A stretch of 64,000 nucleotides of DNA, from NCBI GenBank assembly GCA_964418695.1, contig CAYQMN010000004.1:62001-126000 (forward strand), in the 5' to 3' direction. Source of the stretch: Prado023 sp964418695 (lineage in GTDB: Bacteria; Actinomycetota; Actinomycetes; S36-B12; CAIYMF01). The translations under genes were made by a program, and so were the position numbers. Below the pieces are notes generated by a model. The model saw only the letters and a list, made by a program, of their open reading frames with translations, was not told where the DNA came from and did not search any database. Shown piece by piece: positions 24,111 to 32,303 of the stretch (positions are counted from its first letter, which is position 1; every line of letters starts with the position of its first letter).

Positions 24111-25976
24111 TCACTCTCCTTCGCCGGACCCGAGACTGGGCCCCATCGCTCGCTCCACCCGGACCCGCCTGACCAGCTCGGACAGCTCGGCCGCGAACGC
24201 GTCGCGCCGCTCCTGCAGGTCAGCGGACCGCACGTCGAGCAGGCCGCGGTTGCGGGCCAGCTCCAAGGCGTTCTTGAACAGATCCTTGGAGGCCGACTCC
24301 GGACTGTGCAGGGACTGCTGGCGAGCCCGCTGATGCGCCACGCCGATCGCCTCGGTGACCAGGGCGTCCTCGTCCACCGGGGTGCCGGTGTCGCGCACGG
24401 CCAGCCGCTCGGCCAGCACCAGGTACGCCTCGAGGAACGGCGAGAGGATGCGCGGGGCCGCCCGGAAGGTCAGGTGCTCCATCAGCGGCAGGAGCTCCTC
24501 GCTGGCCATGCCCTCCTCGTTGGCCTGCCAGTGCGGGTCCATGATCGCCATCTCGGCGCGGACTTCCTCGTCGAAGACGCGCTTGGTCGAGAAGAAGAAC
24601 TCGTACTTGAGCAGGTCACGCAGGGCCAGGGCCTTGTTCCACACGGCCTCGGTGAGGTCCTCCGCGCCCTCCTCGGCCACCGCGACCAGGGCCAGCTCGA
24701 CGATCGACCGGGTCACGAAGAAGTGGCTCAGCGAGTTGCGGTAGAAGGCCGCCTCCAGGTACCGGTCGGGCCGGATGCTGTAGATCGGCTCCAGCCCGCC
24801 GTCGTAGCGGGTGATGACGCCCTCAGTCACCAGGGTGTCCAGGGTGCGCCGCGCCGGCGAGGGGGTGCGCTCCTGCAGCACTACCTTCGGGTCCAGGTTC
24901 AGGCCCGAGGCCATGGGCAGCTCGCGAGCGTTGACGTAGTCCACGAGCGGGCCGACGCCCTCGCGCATCTCCTGCTCGGTCAGGGCCCGATCGGCGTCGT
25001 CGAGCAGCACCAGCGTGACGATCGCGGCGGCCGTGATCGGGGTGACCCGGTTGATCGCGTTGCTCACCTCGAAGGCGACCTTCGGCACGGCCTTGCGCAC
25101 GTCGCCGGTGCCCGGCACGACGCCGAGCTCGTCGAGCAGCGGGCGCAGCCTGATCGGCTCGGCGAACCGCACGTGCACCTGGCCGCGCTCGGCACCCTGG
25201 GCCTTGGCGTACCGCAGCGCCCAGCGGAAGCTCTCCGGGGACTTCGTCGCCCCGGACTCCTCGGCCGCGATCGCGCCCACCTCGTGCTGCTGGTCGTACA
25301 TGATCGAGACCGGGACGAACGTGAGGTCCTCCACGCCCGAGACGTCGAACGCGTCGAGCAGATAGCTCAGGATGCCCATCCGCGGCGGGCGCAGCTTGCC
25401 GGTGCGGGTCCGGCCGCCCTCGATGTACCACTCGAAGTTCGCGCCGGCCTGGACCAGGAACGCCAGGTACACCCCGAGGATCGTCTTGTAGACCGGGGCG
25501 TCCTTGAGCTGGCGGCGGATGAAGACCAGGCCGCTGCGCTGCCCGATCGAGCTCAGCGGGAAGAACGCCAGGTTGGAACCACCGAGGACGTGGTTGGCCG
25601 GGAAGCCGGCCGAGTCCAGGATGGCGCGCAGCACGAACGGGTCGATGTACGAGCGGTGGTTGGGCAGGAACACCAGGGTCTGGGAGTTGTCCAGCTCCTT
25701 GAGCCGGGCCAGGCTCGCCCGGTCGACGTCCAGCTCGTAGGCGCGCGAGAGCCACGAGCCCATCCGGGTCCACACGTCGGTCGCCATCGAGTTCTGCGCC
25801 GCGACCATCTCCTTGAGGCAGGCGCGCGCCTCGGCCCGGATGTCGGGCTCGGAGCGCCCGGTCGAGGCCGCCAGCGAGGCGATCGCCTCCTCGAACTGCA
25901 GGGAGGCCTCGATCCGCTCCCGGACCACGGTCGTGGATGCGCTGGTCCGGCCAGCCCTGGTGGACCGTGATGACAC
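24111..25976 (-). CDS. plsB: Glycerol-3-phosphate 1-O-acyltransferase (PlsB family)
   Basis: 621 aa. Acyltransferase block I NHRSYIDP, block II FIRRQ, block III YIEGGRTRTGKL and block IV FVPVSIMYD are all present, as in the long PlsB/GPAT type rather than PlsY. First acylation of glycerol 3-phosphate. GTG 25976 is chosen: GGAGG is 6 bases upstream, whereas the ATG 11 codons earlier lacks any ribosome site. The second acyltransferase follows at once, making a two-step phosphatidic acid module. Confidence 0.93.
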   Translation of the reverse strand: MSSRSTRAGRTSASTTVVRERIEASLQFEEAIASLAASTGRSEPDIRAEARACLKEMVAAQNSMATDVWTRMGSWLSRAYELDVDRASLARLKELDNSQTLVFLPNHRSYIDPFVLRAILDSAGFPANHVLGGSNLAFFPLSSIGQRSGLVFIRRQLKDAPVYKTILGVYLAFLVQAGANFEWYIEGGRTRTGKLRPPRMGILSYLLDAFDVSGVEDLTFVPVSIMYDQQHEVGAIAAEESGATKSPESFRWALRYAKAQGAERGQVHVRFAEPIRLRPLLDELGVVPGTGDVRKAVPKVAFEVSNAINRVTPITAAAIVTLVLLDDADRALTEQEMREGVGPLVDYVNARELPMASGLNLDPKVVLQERTPSPARRTLDTLVTEGVITRYDGGLEPIYSIRPDRYLEAAFYRNSLSHFFVTRSIVELALVAVAEEGAEDLTEAVWNKALALRDLLKYEFFFSTKRVFDEEVRAEMAIMDPHWQANEEGMASEELLPLMEHLTFRAAPRILSPFLEAYLVLAERLAVRDTGTPVDEDALVTEAIGVAHQRARQQSLHSPESASKDLFKNALELARNRGLLDVRSADLQERRDAFAAELSELVRRVRVERAMGPSLGSGEGE

Positions 25977-26113
25977 CCTGCACCTCCAAGATTCGCGGGC
26001 TGCGAGCATAACCGCGAGGCCCGTCTGGTGGCGGGGCGAGAAATGCCCTGGTGCAGCGCGTGCGCGGGCACGGGGACGCCGGCTGAGCCAGCGCGCTCGG
26101 CGGCTCAGGCGGC

Positions 26114-26132
26114 GAGCCGACTCCGTCGGCTC
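26114..26132 (-). terminator. Hairpin at the 3' end of ridA
   Basis: Arms GAGCCGAC (26114-26121) and GTCGGCTC (26125-26132) with a 3-base loop, overlapping the ridA stop codon. Probable end of the hisD-ridA transcript. The rest of the spacer to plsB (25977-26113) contains only the plsB ribosome site. Confidence 0.7.
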
Positions 26133-26547
26133 AGGCCGCCGGGTCGAGGTCGCCGCGCCACGCGGTCAGCTCGACCTCGACCAGCAGCGCTGGATCGATC
26201 AGCGCGGCCACGCCGAGCATGCTCGAGGCCGGCCGGATCTCGCCGAGGATGGCCGCGTGCGCCCGGCCCACCGCGGGGGCGTTCGTGGCGAGGTTCACCA
26301 CGTGCATCCGCACGGCCACCGTGTCCGCGCGGGTGAACCCAGCCCGCTCCAGCGCGAACAGCGCGGACTGCAGCGCGACCATCGCCTGGCCGTAGGCGTC
26401 GCCGGGATGGGCGACCCGGCCGTTCACCAGGGCCGTGGTGCCCGCCGTCCAGCCGGTGCGGGTCGCGCCGTCGGATGCGACCACCACCCGGCTGTACCCG
26501 ATCTGCTCCTCGTAGACCCCGCCGCTGCCGAACCGCTGGACCGGCAT
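26131..26547 (-). CDS. RidA family enamine/imine deaminase
   Basis: 138 aa. YjgF/RidA fold; the conserved Arg in RMHVVNLAT and the C-terminal VEVELTAW are visible. RidA hydrolyses reactive 2-aminoacrylate released by PLP enzymes and protects others such as transaminases (established). It starts 2 bases after the priA stop and is the last gene of the his operon; HisC is a PLP enzyme in the same operon. Whether it has the exact RidA activity or belongs to a less studied Rid subgroup cannot be told. Confidence 0.88.
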   Translation of the reverse strand: MPVQRFGSGGVYEEQIGYSRVVVASDGATRTGWTAGTTALVNGRVAHPGDAYGQAMVALQSALFALERAGFTRADTVAVRMHVVNLATNAPAVGRAHAAILGEIRPASSMLGVAALIDPALLVEVELTAWRGDLDPAA

Positions 26548-26549
26548 CG

Positions 26550-27290
26550 CTACCAGCTGTCCCGGCGCGGGGCGACCGCGGCCAGCGCCTCGGCCAGGGT
26601 GAAGGCGCCGGCGTAGAGGGCCTTGCCGACGATCGCCCCCTCGACGCCGCGCCCGGTCAGCTCGGCGAGCCGGTGCAGGTCCTCAAGCCGGGCCACTCCC
26701 CCGCTGGCCACGACCGGCCGGTCGGTCCGGTCGCACACCTCGCGCAGGAGGTCCAGGTTGGGCCCGTGCATGGTGCCGTCGCGGGCCACGTCGGTGAGGA
26801 CGTACCGGGCGCAGCCGTCGGCGTCCAAGCGGGCCAGCGTCTCCCACAGGTCGCCGCCGGGCCGGGTCCAGCCGCGCGCGGCCAGGGTCGTGCCCTTCAC
26901 ATCCAGGCCCACCGCGATCCGCTCGCCGTGCTCGCCGATCACCCGGCGCGTCCACTCCGGATCCTCCAGCGCGGCCGTGCCCAGGTTCACCCGCGCGCAG
27001 CCGGTCGCAAGTGCGGCGGCCAGCGAGTCGTCGTCGCGGATGCCGCCGGACAGCTCCACCTGGACGTCGAGCTGGCCGATCACCGAGGCGAGCAGCGCAC
27101 GGTTGCTGCCGGTGCCGAAGGCCGCGTCGAGGTCCACCAGGTGGATCCACTGCGCACCCTGGGCCTGGAAGTCCTGCGCGGCCGCCAGCGGGCTGCCGTA
27201 GTCGGTCTCCGAGCCGGACACCCCCTGGACGAGGCGCACAGCGGTCCCGTTGCGGACGTCGACGGCGGGCAGCAAGCTCAGCGAGGGCAC
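26550..27290 (-). CDS. priA: Bifunctional phosphoribosyl isomerase A (HisA/TrpF activities)
   Basis: 246-aa TIM barrel. Actinobacterial PriA isomerises both ProFAR (histidine) and PRA (tryptophan). Residues that distinguish PriA are present: catalytic Asp in LLPAVDV, RLVQG, the RGW motif corresponding to the Arg/Trp pair on the mobile loop, and Asp in VLTDVARDGT. No trpF is seen near trpCBA, supporting the dual role. The start is GTG 27290; the frame continues upstream into a repeat element, and family homology begins at PSLSLLPAVDV. ridA follows. Confidence 0.93.
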   Translation of the reverse strand: MPSLSLLPAVDVRNGTAVRLVQGVSGSETDYGSPLAAAQDFQAQGAQWIHLVDLDAAFGTGSNRALLASVIGQLDVQVELSGGIRDDDSLAAALATGCARVNLGTAALEDPEWTRRVIGEHGERIAVGLDVKGTTLAARGWTRPGGDLWETLARLDADGCARYVLTDVARDGTMHGPNLDLLREVCDRTDRPVVASGGVARLEDLHRLAELTGRGVEGAIVGKALYAGAFTLAEALAAVAPRRDSW

Positions 27291-27307
27291 CCGAGGAGGG
27301 TAGTGGT

Positions 27308-27392
27308 CGCCGCTCCGGTCCCCGACATCTGCTCCGGTTTCCGTCATCTGCTCCGCCCGGGGGTGGAGCAGATGTCCAGAAGTGGAGCAGAT
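27308..27392. repeat. Symmetric array of 9-base half-sites at exact 19-base spacing
   Basis: In the 120-base hisH-priA spacer, ATCTGCTCC occurs at 27327 and 27346, and its complement GGAGCAGAT at 27365 and 27384, each step exactly 19 bases; a degenerate fifth copy is at 27308. The central pair forms a hairpin with 10-base arms (CATCTGCTCC / GGAGCAGATG) and a 10-base loop. It could be a terminator/attenuator inside the operon, a binding array or a mobile palindromic repeat. Confidence 0.9.
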
Positions 27393-27410
27393 CCCCAGAG
27401 TTGACCTCGT

Positions 27411-28040
27411 TCAGGGCAGGGCGCGGACCCAGTTGCGCAGCAGGTGCAGGCCTGCGTCGCCGGACTTCTCCGGATGGAACTGGGTGGCCGCCAGCGGGCC
27501 GTTCTCGACGGCTGCAACGAACGGCGCACCGTGCTCGGACCAGGTGACCGCGGGCGAGGTGAACGGCGGCTGGGCGACCAGCTCCCAGCGCTGTACGGCG
27601 TAGGAGTGCACGAAGTAGAAGCGCTCCTGCGCCACGCCCGCGAACAGCGTGCTGCCCGGCGCGGCCTGCACGGTGTTCCAGCCCATGTGCGGCAGGACCG
27701 GCGCGGGCAGCCGCTCGACGGTCCCGGGCCACTGGCCCAGGCCCTCGGTGCGGACCCCGTGCTCGACGCCCTGCTCGAACAGGATCTGCATGCCCACGCA
27801 GATCCCCAGCACCGGTCGGCCACCGGCCAGACGCTGCTCGACGAGGCGAGGCCCGCCGACACCGCGGAAGCCGGCCATGCACGCGGCGAACGCGCCGACG
27901 CCGGGCACCACCAGCCCGTCGGCAGCGAGGGCGGCGTCCGTGTCGGCGCTGACTTGGACCTGCGCGCCCACCGCTGCCAGGGCACGGGCGGCCGAGCGCA
28001 GGTTCCCGGAGCCGTAGTCCAGGACGACGACCCTGCTCAT
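27411..28040 (-). CDS. hisH: Imidazole glycerol phosphate synthase, glutaminase subunit
   Basis: 209 aa, class-I glutamine amidotransferase feeding ammonia to HisF. Catalytic Cys in VLGICVGMQILFEQG, and the His/Glu pair in FHPEKSG. ATG 28040 overlaps the stop of the preceding 57-aa membrane protein gene (ATGA). priA follows after a spacer that contains the 19-base-phased palindromic array. Confidence 0.97.
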   Translation of the reverse strand: MSRVVVLDYGSGNLRSAARALAAVGAQVQVSADTDAALAADGLVVPGVGAFAACMAGFRGVGGPRLVEQRLAGGRPVLGICVGMQILFEQGVEHGVRTEGLGQWPGTVERLPAPVLPHMGWNTVQAAPGSTLFAGVAQERFYFVHSYAVQRWELVAQPPFTSPAVTWSEHGAPFVAAVENGPLAATQFHPEKSGDAGLHLLRNWVRALP

Positions 28041-28210
28041 CGGCTGATCCGCGCCAGCTGGCCGAGCAGCCCGACGAAGCTGATCCCCAGCAGGACCGAC
28101 ATCCACAGCCAGGTCGCCTGACCGGTGCGCCGGTACTCACGGACTCCCCACACGAGCCAGGCGAGCATCACCAGCCCCGTCACGAGCAGGCTGATCTGGA
28201 CAGCGGTCAC
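28037..28210 (-). CDS. 57-aa two-span membrane protein in the his operon
   Basis: Starts GTG 28210 overlapping the hisB stop (GTGA) and ends TGA 28037 overlapping the hisH start (ATGA). It reads VTAVQISLLVTGLVMLAWLV at the N-terminus, a basic turn REYRRTG, then a second hydrophobic span WLWMSVLLGISFVGLLG and a basic end. Both coupled overlaps and the unbroken hydrophobic profile argue it is a real gene. Small membrane proteins at this place are known in other actinobacterial his operons (recalled), without assigned function. Histidine transport or membrane docking of the enzymes would be speculation. Confidence 0.85.
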   Translation of the reverse strand: MTAVQISLLVTGLVMLAWLVWGVREYRRTGQATWLWMSVLLGISFVGLLGQLARISR

Positions 28211-28794
28211 AGAGCGCCCTTCGTGCTGGGGATGCCGACCACCCGCGGATCGAGCTCGACCGCGGTGCGCAGCGCCCGGGCGACCGCCTTGAACTGCGCC
28301 TCGACCATGTGGTGCGGGTTGCGGCCGTAGAGACAGCGCACGTGCAGGCAGATCTGGCCGGTGGCCGAGATGGACTCCCAGACGTGGCGGGTCAGAGTCG
28401 TGTCGTAGGTGCCGATCATCGGCGCCATCGCCGGCTCGTCGTGCATGACGTAGGGCCGCCCGGACAGGTCCACGACGGCCTGCGCCAGCGCCTCGTCCAG
28501 CGGCACGAGGGCGTCGCCGAAGCGGCGGATCCCGGACTTGTCCCCGAGCGCCTCGCGCAGCGCGCGGCCGAACGCCAGCGAGGTGTCCTCGACCGTGTGG
28601 TGGGAGTCGACCTCGATGTCGCCGGTGGTGGCGATGGTCAGGTCGAACCCGGCGTGCTTGCCGATCTGGGTCATCATGTGGTCGAAGAACGGCACCCCGG
28701 TGGCGATCTCGGTGCGGCCCGAGCCGTCGAGCTCGAGTTCGACGCGGACGTCGCTCTCCTTGGTCGTGCGCTCGACCTTCGCGAACCTGGCCAT
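28207..28794 (-). CDS. hisB: Imidazoleglycerol-phosphate dehydratase
   Basis: 195 aa, monofunctional IGPD (no histidinol-phosphatase domain). The two manganese-binding motifs HHTVEDTSLAFGRAL and HHMVEAQFKA are intact, and so is FFDHMM near the start. ATG 28794, 36 bases after hisC. Full length. Confidence 0.97.
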   Translation of the reverse strand: MARFAKVERTTKESDVRVELELDGSGRTEIATGVPFFDHMMTQIGKHAGFDLTIATTGDIEVDSHHTVEDTSLAFGRALREALGDKSGIRRFGDALVPLDEALAQAVVDLSGRPYVMHDEPAMAPMIGTYDTTLTRHVWESISATGQICLHVRCLYGRNPHHMVEAQFKAVARALRTAVELDPRVVGIPSTKGAL

Positions 28795-28830
28795 GGGGAT
28801 GTCCTCCTGGGATGGGTGGGGGCTACCGTC

Positions 28831-29973
28831 TCACGCGAGCAGGTCGGCCGGCGTGAGGCTGTCGAGCAGGGCCGCGCGGAATGCGGCCATCTCGTCGGGG
28901 GTTCCGGCGCTGACCCGCAGCCAGCCGGCCGGCCCGGTGGCCCGGATGAGCACGCCGCGGTCCAGCAGCCGCTGCCAGAGCGCGTCGCGGTCGGCGAACC
29001 GGCCGAACAGCACGAAGTTGGCATCCGAGGCGGCGACGCTCAGGCCGGGCTGCTCGGCCAGCCAGGCGACCAGCAGGTCGCGCTGCTCGCGCAGGGCGGC
29101 GACCGTGCCGAGCAGCTCGGGTGCGTGCCGCAGCGCCGTGCGCGCGACCGCCTGGGTGACCGCCGACAGGTGGTAGGGCAGGCGCACGAGCTGCACGGCG
29201 TCCACGACAGCCGGGGTCGCGACCAGGTATCCGACCCGCGCGCCGGCCAGCGCGAACGCCTTGCTCAGGGTCCGGGTGACCACCAGCCGCGGGTGGGCGT
29301 CGAGCAGCTCGATCGCGCTGGGCGTGCCCGGGCGGCGGAACTCCGCGTACGCCTCGTCGACCACCACGATCCCGGGCGCGACCGCGCAGATCTGCTCGAT
29401 CTCGGCCAGCGTGACCGCGGTACCCGTGGGGTTGTTCGGCGAGGCGACGAGGATCACGTCGGGCCGCTGGGCCTCGATCTGCGCCAGCACGACCGGCACG
29501 TCGAGGGTGAAGTCGGAGCGCCGCGGCAGCGTGACGTACTCGGTGAACGTGTCGCGGCAGTAGTCCGGGTACATCGAGTAGGTCGGGTGGAAGCCCATCG
29601 CCATGCGATCCGGGCCGCCGAACGCCTGCATGAGATGCAGCATGACCTCGTTGGAGCCGTTGGCCGCCCAGATGTTCGCCGCGGTCAGCCCCGGACCCGC
29701 GGGCACGTCGCCGTGGACGTAGGCGGCCAGGTCGGCGCGCAGCGCGAGGGCGTCGCGGTCCGGGTAGCGGTTCAACCCGGTCGCCGCCTGGGCGACGGCG
29801 CGCGCCAGGTCGGCGACCAGCGCGGGCGAGGGCGGGTACGGGTTCTCGTTGACGTTCAGGCGGTGGGCGACGTCGAGCTGCGGTGCGCCGTAGGGCACCT
29901 GGCCCGCCAGCTCCGGGCGCAGCGGCAGGTCGGCCAGGCTGACCTGCCGCCCGGCCTGATCCGGGGCGGTCAC
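28831..29973 (-). CDS. hisC: Histidinol-phosphate aminotransferase
   Basis: 380-aa class I/II PLP aminotransferase. NENPYPPSP at the N-terminus, SPNNPTGT, PLP lysine in TRTLSKAFALAGARVGY, and the C-terminal GVLIRATGPAGWLRVSAG. GTG 29973 overlaps the hisD stop (GTGA), just after the repeat-coded hisD tail. The longer frame upstream runs antisense-like through the repeats and is not real. Confidence 0.96.
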   Translation of the reverse strand: MTAPDQAGRQVSLADLPLRPELAGQVPYGAPQLDVAHRLNVNENPYPPSPALVADLARAVAQAATGLNRYPDRDALALRADLAAYVHGDVPAGPGLTAANIWAANGSNEVMLHLMQAFGGPDRMAMGFHPTYSMYPDYCRDTFTEYVTLPRRSDFTLDVPVVLAQIEAQRPDVILVASPNNPTGTAVTLAEIEQICAVAPGIVVVDEAYAEFRRPGTPSAIELLDAHPRLVVTRTLSKAFALAGARVGYLVATPAVVDAVQLVRLPYHLSAVTQAVARTALRHAPELLGTVAALREQRDLLVAWLAEQPGLSVAASDANFVLFGRFADRDALWQRLLDRGVLIRATGPAGWLRVSAGTPDEMAAFRAALLDSLTPADLLA

Positions 29974-31478
29974 CGCGGGCTCGCCGGTGTCTGGGTGGCC
30001 GAGGGCTGGTCCGCGGAGCGCTGGCTGGCCGAGGGCTGGTCCGCGGAGCGCTGGGCGGTCGGGGGCTGGGTGGCCGGAGGCTCGGTGGCCGGAGGCTCGG
30101 TGGCCGGGGGCTGGGTGGCCGGGGGCTGGGTGGCCGGAGGCTCGGTGGCCGAGGGCTGGCCGCCGAACCGGGCGGTGATCGCGGCTCCGTGCGCGGGCAG
30201 ATCCTCGGCGTGCGACAGCGTCACCACGTGCCCGCCGATCTCGGCAAGCGCGTCGCGGTCGTACTCGACCAGGTTCACGCCGCGCAGGAACGCGGCGACC
30301 CCCAGCCCGCTGGAGTGGCAGGCACAGCCGGCGGTGGGCAGCACATGGTTGGAGCCCGCGGCGTAGTCGCCCAGCGAGACCGGCGCCCACGGCCCCACGA
30401 AGATCGCGCCGGCGTTGCGGACCTGCTCGGCCACGGCACGGGCCTCGCGGGTGTGGATCTCCAGGTGCTCGGCGGCATAGGCGTTGACCACCGCGAGCCC
30501 GGCCGCGAGGTCGTCGACCAGGATGATCGCGCTCTGCTCGCCCGCCAGCGCCTGGGCGATCCGCTCGGAGTGCTTGGTCGCGGCCACCTGGGCGGGCAGC
30601 TCGGCGGCGACCGCGTCGGCCAGCGCCGCGGAGGTGGTGACCAGCACCGAGGCGGCGATCACGTCGTGCTCGGCCTGACTGATCAGGTCCGCGGCGACGA
30701 AGGCGGCGTCCGCGGAGTCGTCGGCGAGGATCGCGATCTCGGTCGGGCCCGCCTCGGCGTCGATCCCGATGCGCCCCTTCAGCAGCCGCTTGGCCGCGGT
30801 CACCCAGATGTTGCCCGGGCCGGTGACCAGGTTGACCGGGCGGCAGGCCGTGCCGTCGGACAGCGCCGCGCCGTGGGCGAACAGCGCGATCGCCTGGGCC
30901 CCGCCGGCGGCGTAGACCTCGTCCACGCCGAGCAGCGCGCAGGCCGCGAGGATGGTCGGGTGCGGCCAGGCGAACTCGGCCTGCGGCGGCGAGGCCACGG
31001 CGATCGACCCCACGCCGGCGATCTGGGCGGGCACCACGTTCATGACGACGCTGGACGGGTAGACCGCGCGACCGCCGGGCACGTACAGGCCGACCCGGTC
31101 GACGGGCAGCCAGCGCATCGTGACCGTGCCACCCGGGGCCACCGTCGTGGTGCGCTCGGGGCGCGCCTGGTCGGCGTGCACAGCGCGGACCCGGGCGATC
31201 GCGATCTCGAGGGCCTCCCGGACCGGGGCGTCCAGGTTCGCCAGCGCCTTGTCGAGGACCTCGGCGGGCACACGCAGCTGCGGTGGCCGCACCCCGTCGA
31301 AGCGCTCGCCGTGCTCCAGGACCGCGGCCTCGCCCCGAGCGGCCACGTCGGCCACGATCGGACGCACGGTGTCCAGGGCGTGCTCCACGTCCATCGGGGC
31401 GCGCGGGACGACTGAGAGCAGGTCGTCAGGCAGCCCGGCTCGGCCGTCGGCAGAGCGCAGGTCGAGGCGGCGCATCAT
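29970..31478 (-). CDS. hisD: Histidinol dehydrogenase with repeat-coded C-terminal tail
   Basis: 502 aa; the enzyme proper (about residues 1-432, ending near AAITARFGG) is a normal HisD: GPGNIWVTAAKRLLKG, GAQAIALFAHG, AEHLEIHT and other zinc/NAD motifs are intact. The last 70 residues are low complexity, built of EPPATQPPAT-like units and SADQPSA repeats from a minisatellite; HisD normally stops at about 430-440 aa. The tail is probably disordered and dispensable. ATG 31478 is 7 bases downstream of a TAGAAT -10 box, suggesting a leaderless mRNA and that hisD heads the operon. Confidence 0.95.
   Translation of the reverse strand: MMRRLDLRSADGRAGLPDDLLSVVPRAPMDVEHALDTVRPIVADVAARGEAAVLEHGERFDGVRPPQLRVPAEVLDKALANLDAPVREALEIAIARVRAVHADQARPERTTTVAPGGTVTMRWLPVDRVGLYVPGGRAVYPSSVVMNVVPAQIAGVGSIAVASPPQAEFAWPHPTILAACALLGVDEVYAAGGAQAIALFAHGAALSDGTACRPVNLVTGPGNIWVTAAKRLLKGRIGIDAEAGPTEIAILADDSADAAFVAADLISQAEHDVIAASVLVTTSAALADAVAAELPAQVAATKHSERIAQALAGEQSAIILVDDLAAGLAVVNAYAAEHLEIHTREARAVAEQVRNAGAIFVGPWAPVSLGDYAAGSNHVLPTAGCACHSSGLGVAAFLRGVNLVEYDRDALAEIGGHVVTLSHAEDLPAHGAAITARFGGQPSATEPPATQPPATQPPATEPPATEPPATQPPTAQRSADQPSASQRSADQPSATQTPASPR
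29990..30160. repeat. Minisatellite in the 3' end of hisD
   Basis: Two unit types: a 30-base unit twice (about 29997-30026 and 30027-30056, beginning GGCCGAGGGCTGGTCCGCGG), then a 15-base unit of the form GGTGGCCGG(A/G)GGCT about six times (30069-30160). All in frame with hisD. Confidence 0.88.
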
Positions 31479-31485
31479 GCCCGGG

Positions 31486-31491
31486 ATTCTA
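31486..31491 (-). promoter_or_regulatory. -10 element of the hisD operon (leaderless)
   Basis: Minus strand TAGAAT (TANNNT) followed by 7 bases and the ATG of hisD, so transcription should begin at or within a base or two of the A of the start codon. No Shine-Dalgarno lies before the ATG, in keeping with this. No His attenuator or T-box was seen. Confidence 0.65.
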
Positions 31492-31541
31492 CGGTCGCTT
31501 GCCCCGGCCCTCGGCCGCCCCGAGCCATGGGGCGGCGGGGG

Positions 31542-32210
31542 TCAGTTGGTGCTGGTGCGGGCGGGCAGCAGGTCCAGGGCGGGGGTCGAGGGCAGCGCGG
31601 TCACCAGGGCGATCTCGCGGCGCAGGATGTCGCACGCCGCGGCCAGCCGGTGCTGGGCGTCGGGGATCTCCAGCAGCCGCTGCCGCTCGGGCAGCTCGAT
31701 GACCAGCGCCGTGGCCACCAGGTAGCTCAGCGCGACCGGGTCACTGGGCAGCGAGTCGTCGCCGGCCTGGATCGCACCGCCTTCGGCCAGCAGCCGACGG
31801 TAGGTCGTCAGCAGCCGGGCGGCGACCGCCGCGGACTGGGCGGTGCGCACCGGGTCGCCGAGCGGCTCGTCGAGCAGGTCGATCTCGGCCTGCATGTACG
31901 GCTTGGAGTGGTCCAGCGTGCGCAGTCCGAACCGCCTCGCCCCGACCGTCACCAGGTCGTACCGACCGTCGGCCAGCTGCTCCAGACTGGTGATGCGGGC
32001 CATGGTGCCGACCTCGAAGAAGGAGCTCGGGTCGGCGCGGCACGCGTCGGCTCCCGGCCGAACGCCCACGACCGCGAAGCCGCGCTCGTCGGCTGGCCGC
32101 TCGCGCAGCTCCTGGATCATCAGCCGGTAGCGCGGCTCGAAGATGTGCAGCGGCAGCACCAGCCCGGGCACCAGGACGCTGCGCAGCGGGAACAGCGCGA
32201 CGTGAGGCAC
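31542..32210 (-). CDS. LON peptidase substrate-binding domain protein
   Basis: 222 aa, only the N-terminal LON domain (FPLRSVLVPGLVLPLHIFEPRYRLM, VGTMARI, TVGARRFGL), without ATPase or protease parts. Free-standing LON-domain proteins of this size are widespread in actinobacteria; some act in substrate recognition, but no role is established here. GTG start at 32210, divergent from the YbaK gene with a 93-base spacer. Confidence 0.92.
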   Translation of the reverse strand: MPHVALFPLRSVLVPGLVLPLHIFEPRYRLMIQELRERPADERGFAVVGVRPGADACRADPSSFFEVGTMARITSLEQLADGRYDLVTVGARRFGLRTLDHSKPYMQAEIDLLDEPLGDPVRTAQSAAVAARLLTTYRRLLAEGGAIQAGDDSLPSDPVALSYLVATALVIELPERQRLLEIPDAQHRLAAACDILRREIALVTALPSTPALDLLPARTSTN

Positions 32211-32303
32211 GCAGGCAGGCTAGGCCCTCCCGACCGCTCGCGCACGGAGGGTTGGGGGCTCCGGCGGGCGGGGAGACCGGGGCGGATGCGAGGATCGGGC
32301 GCC

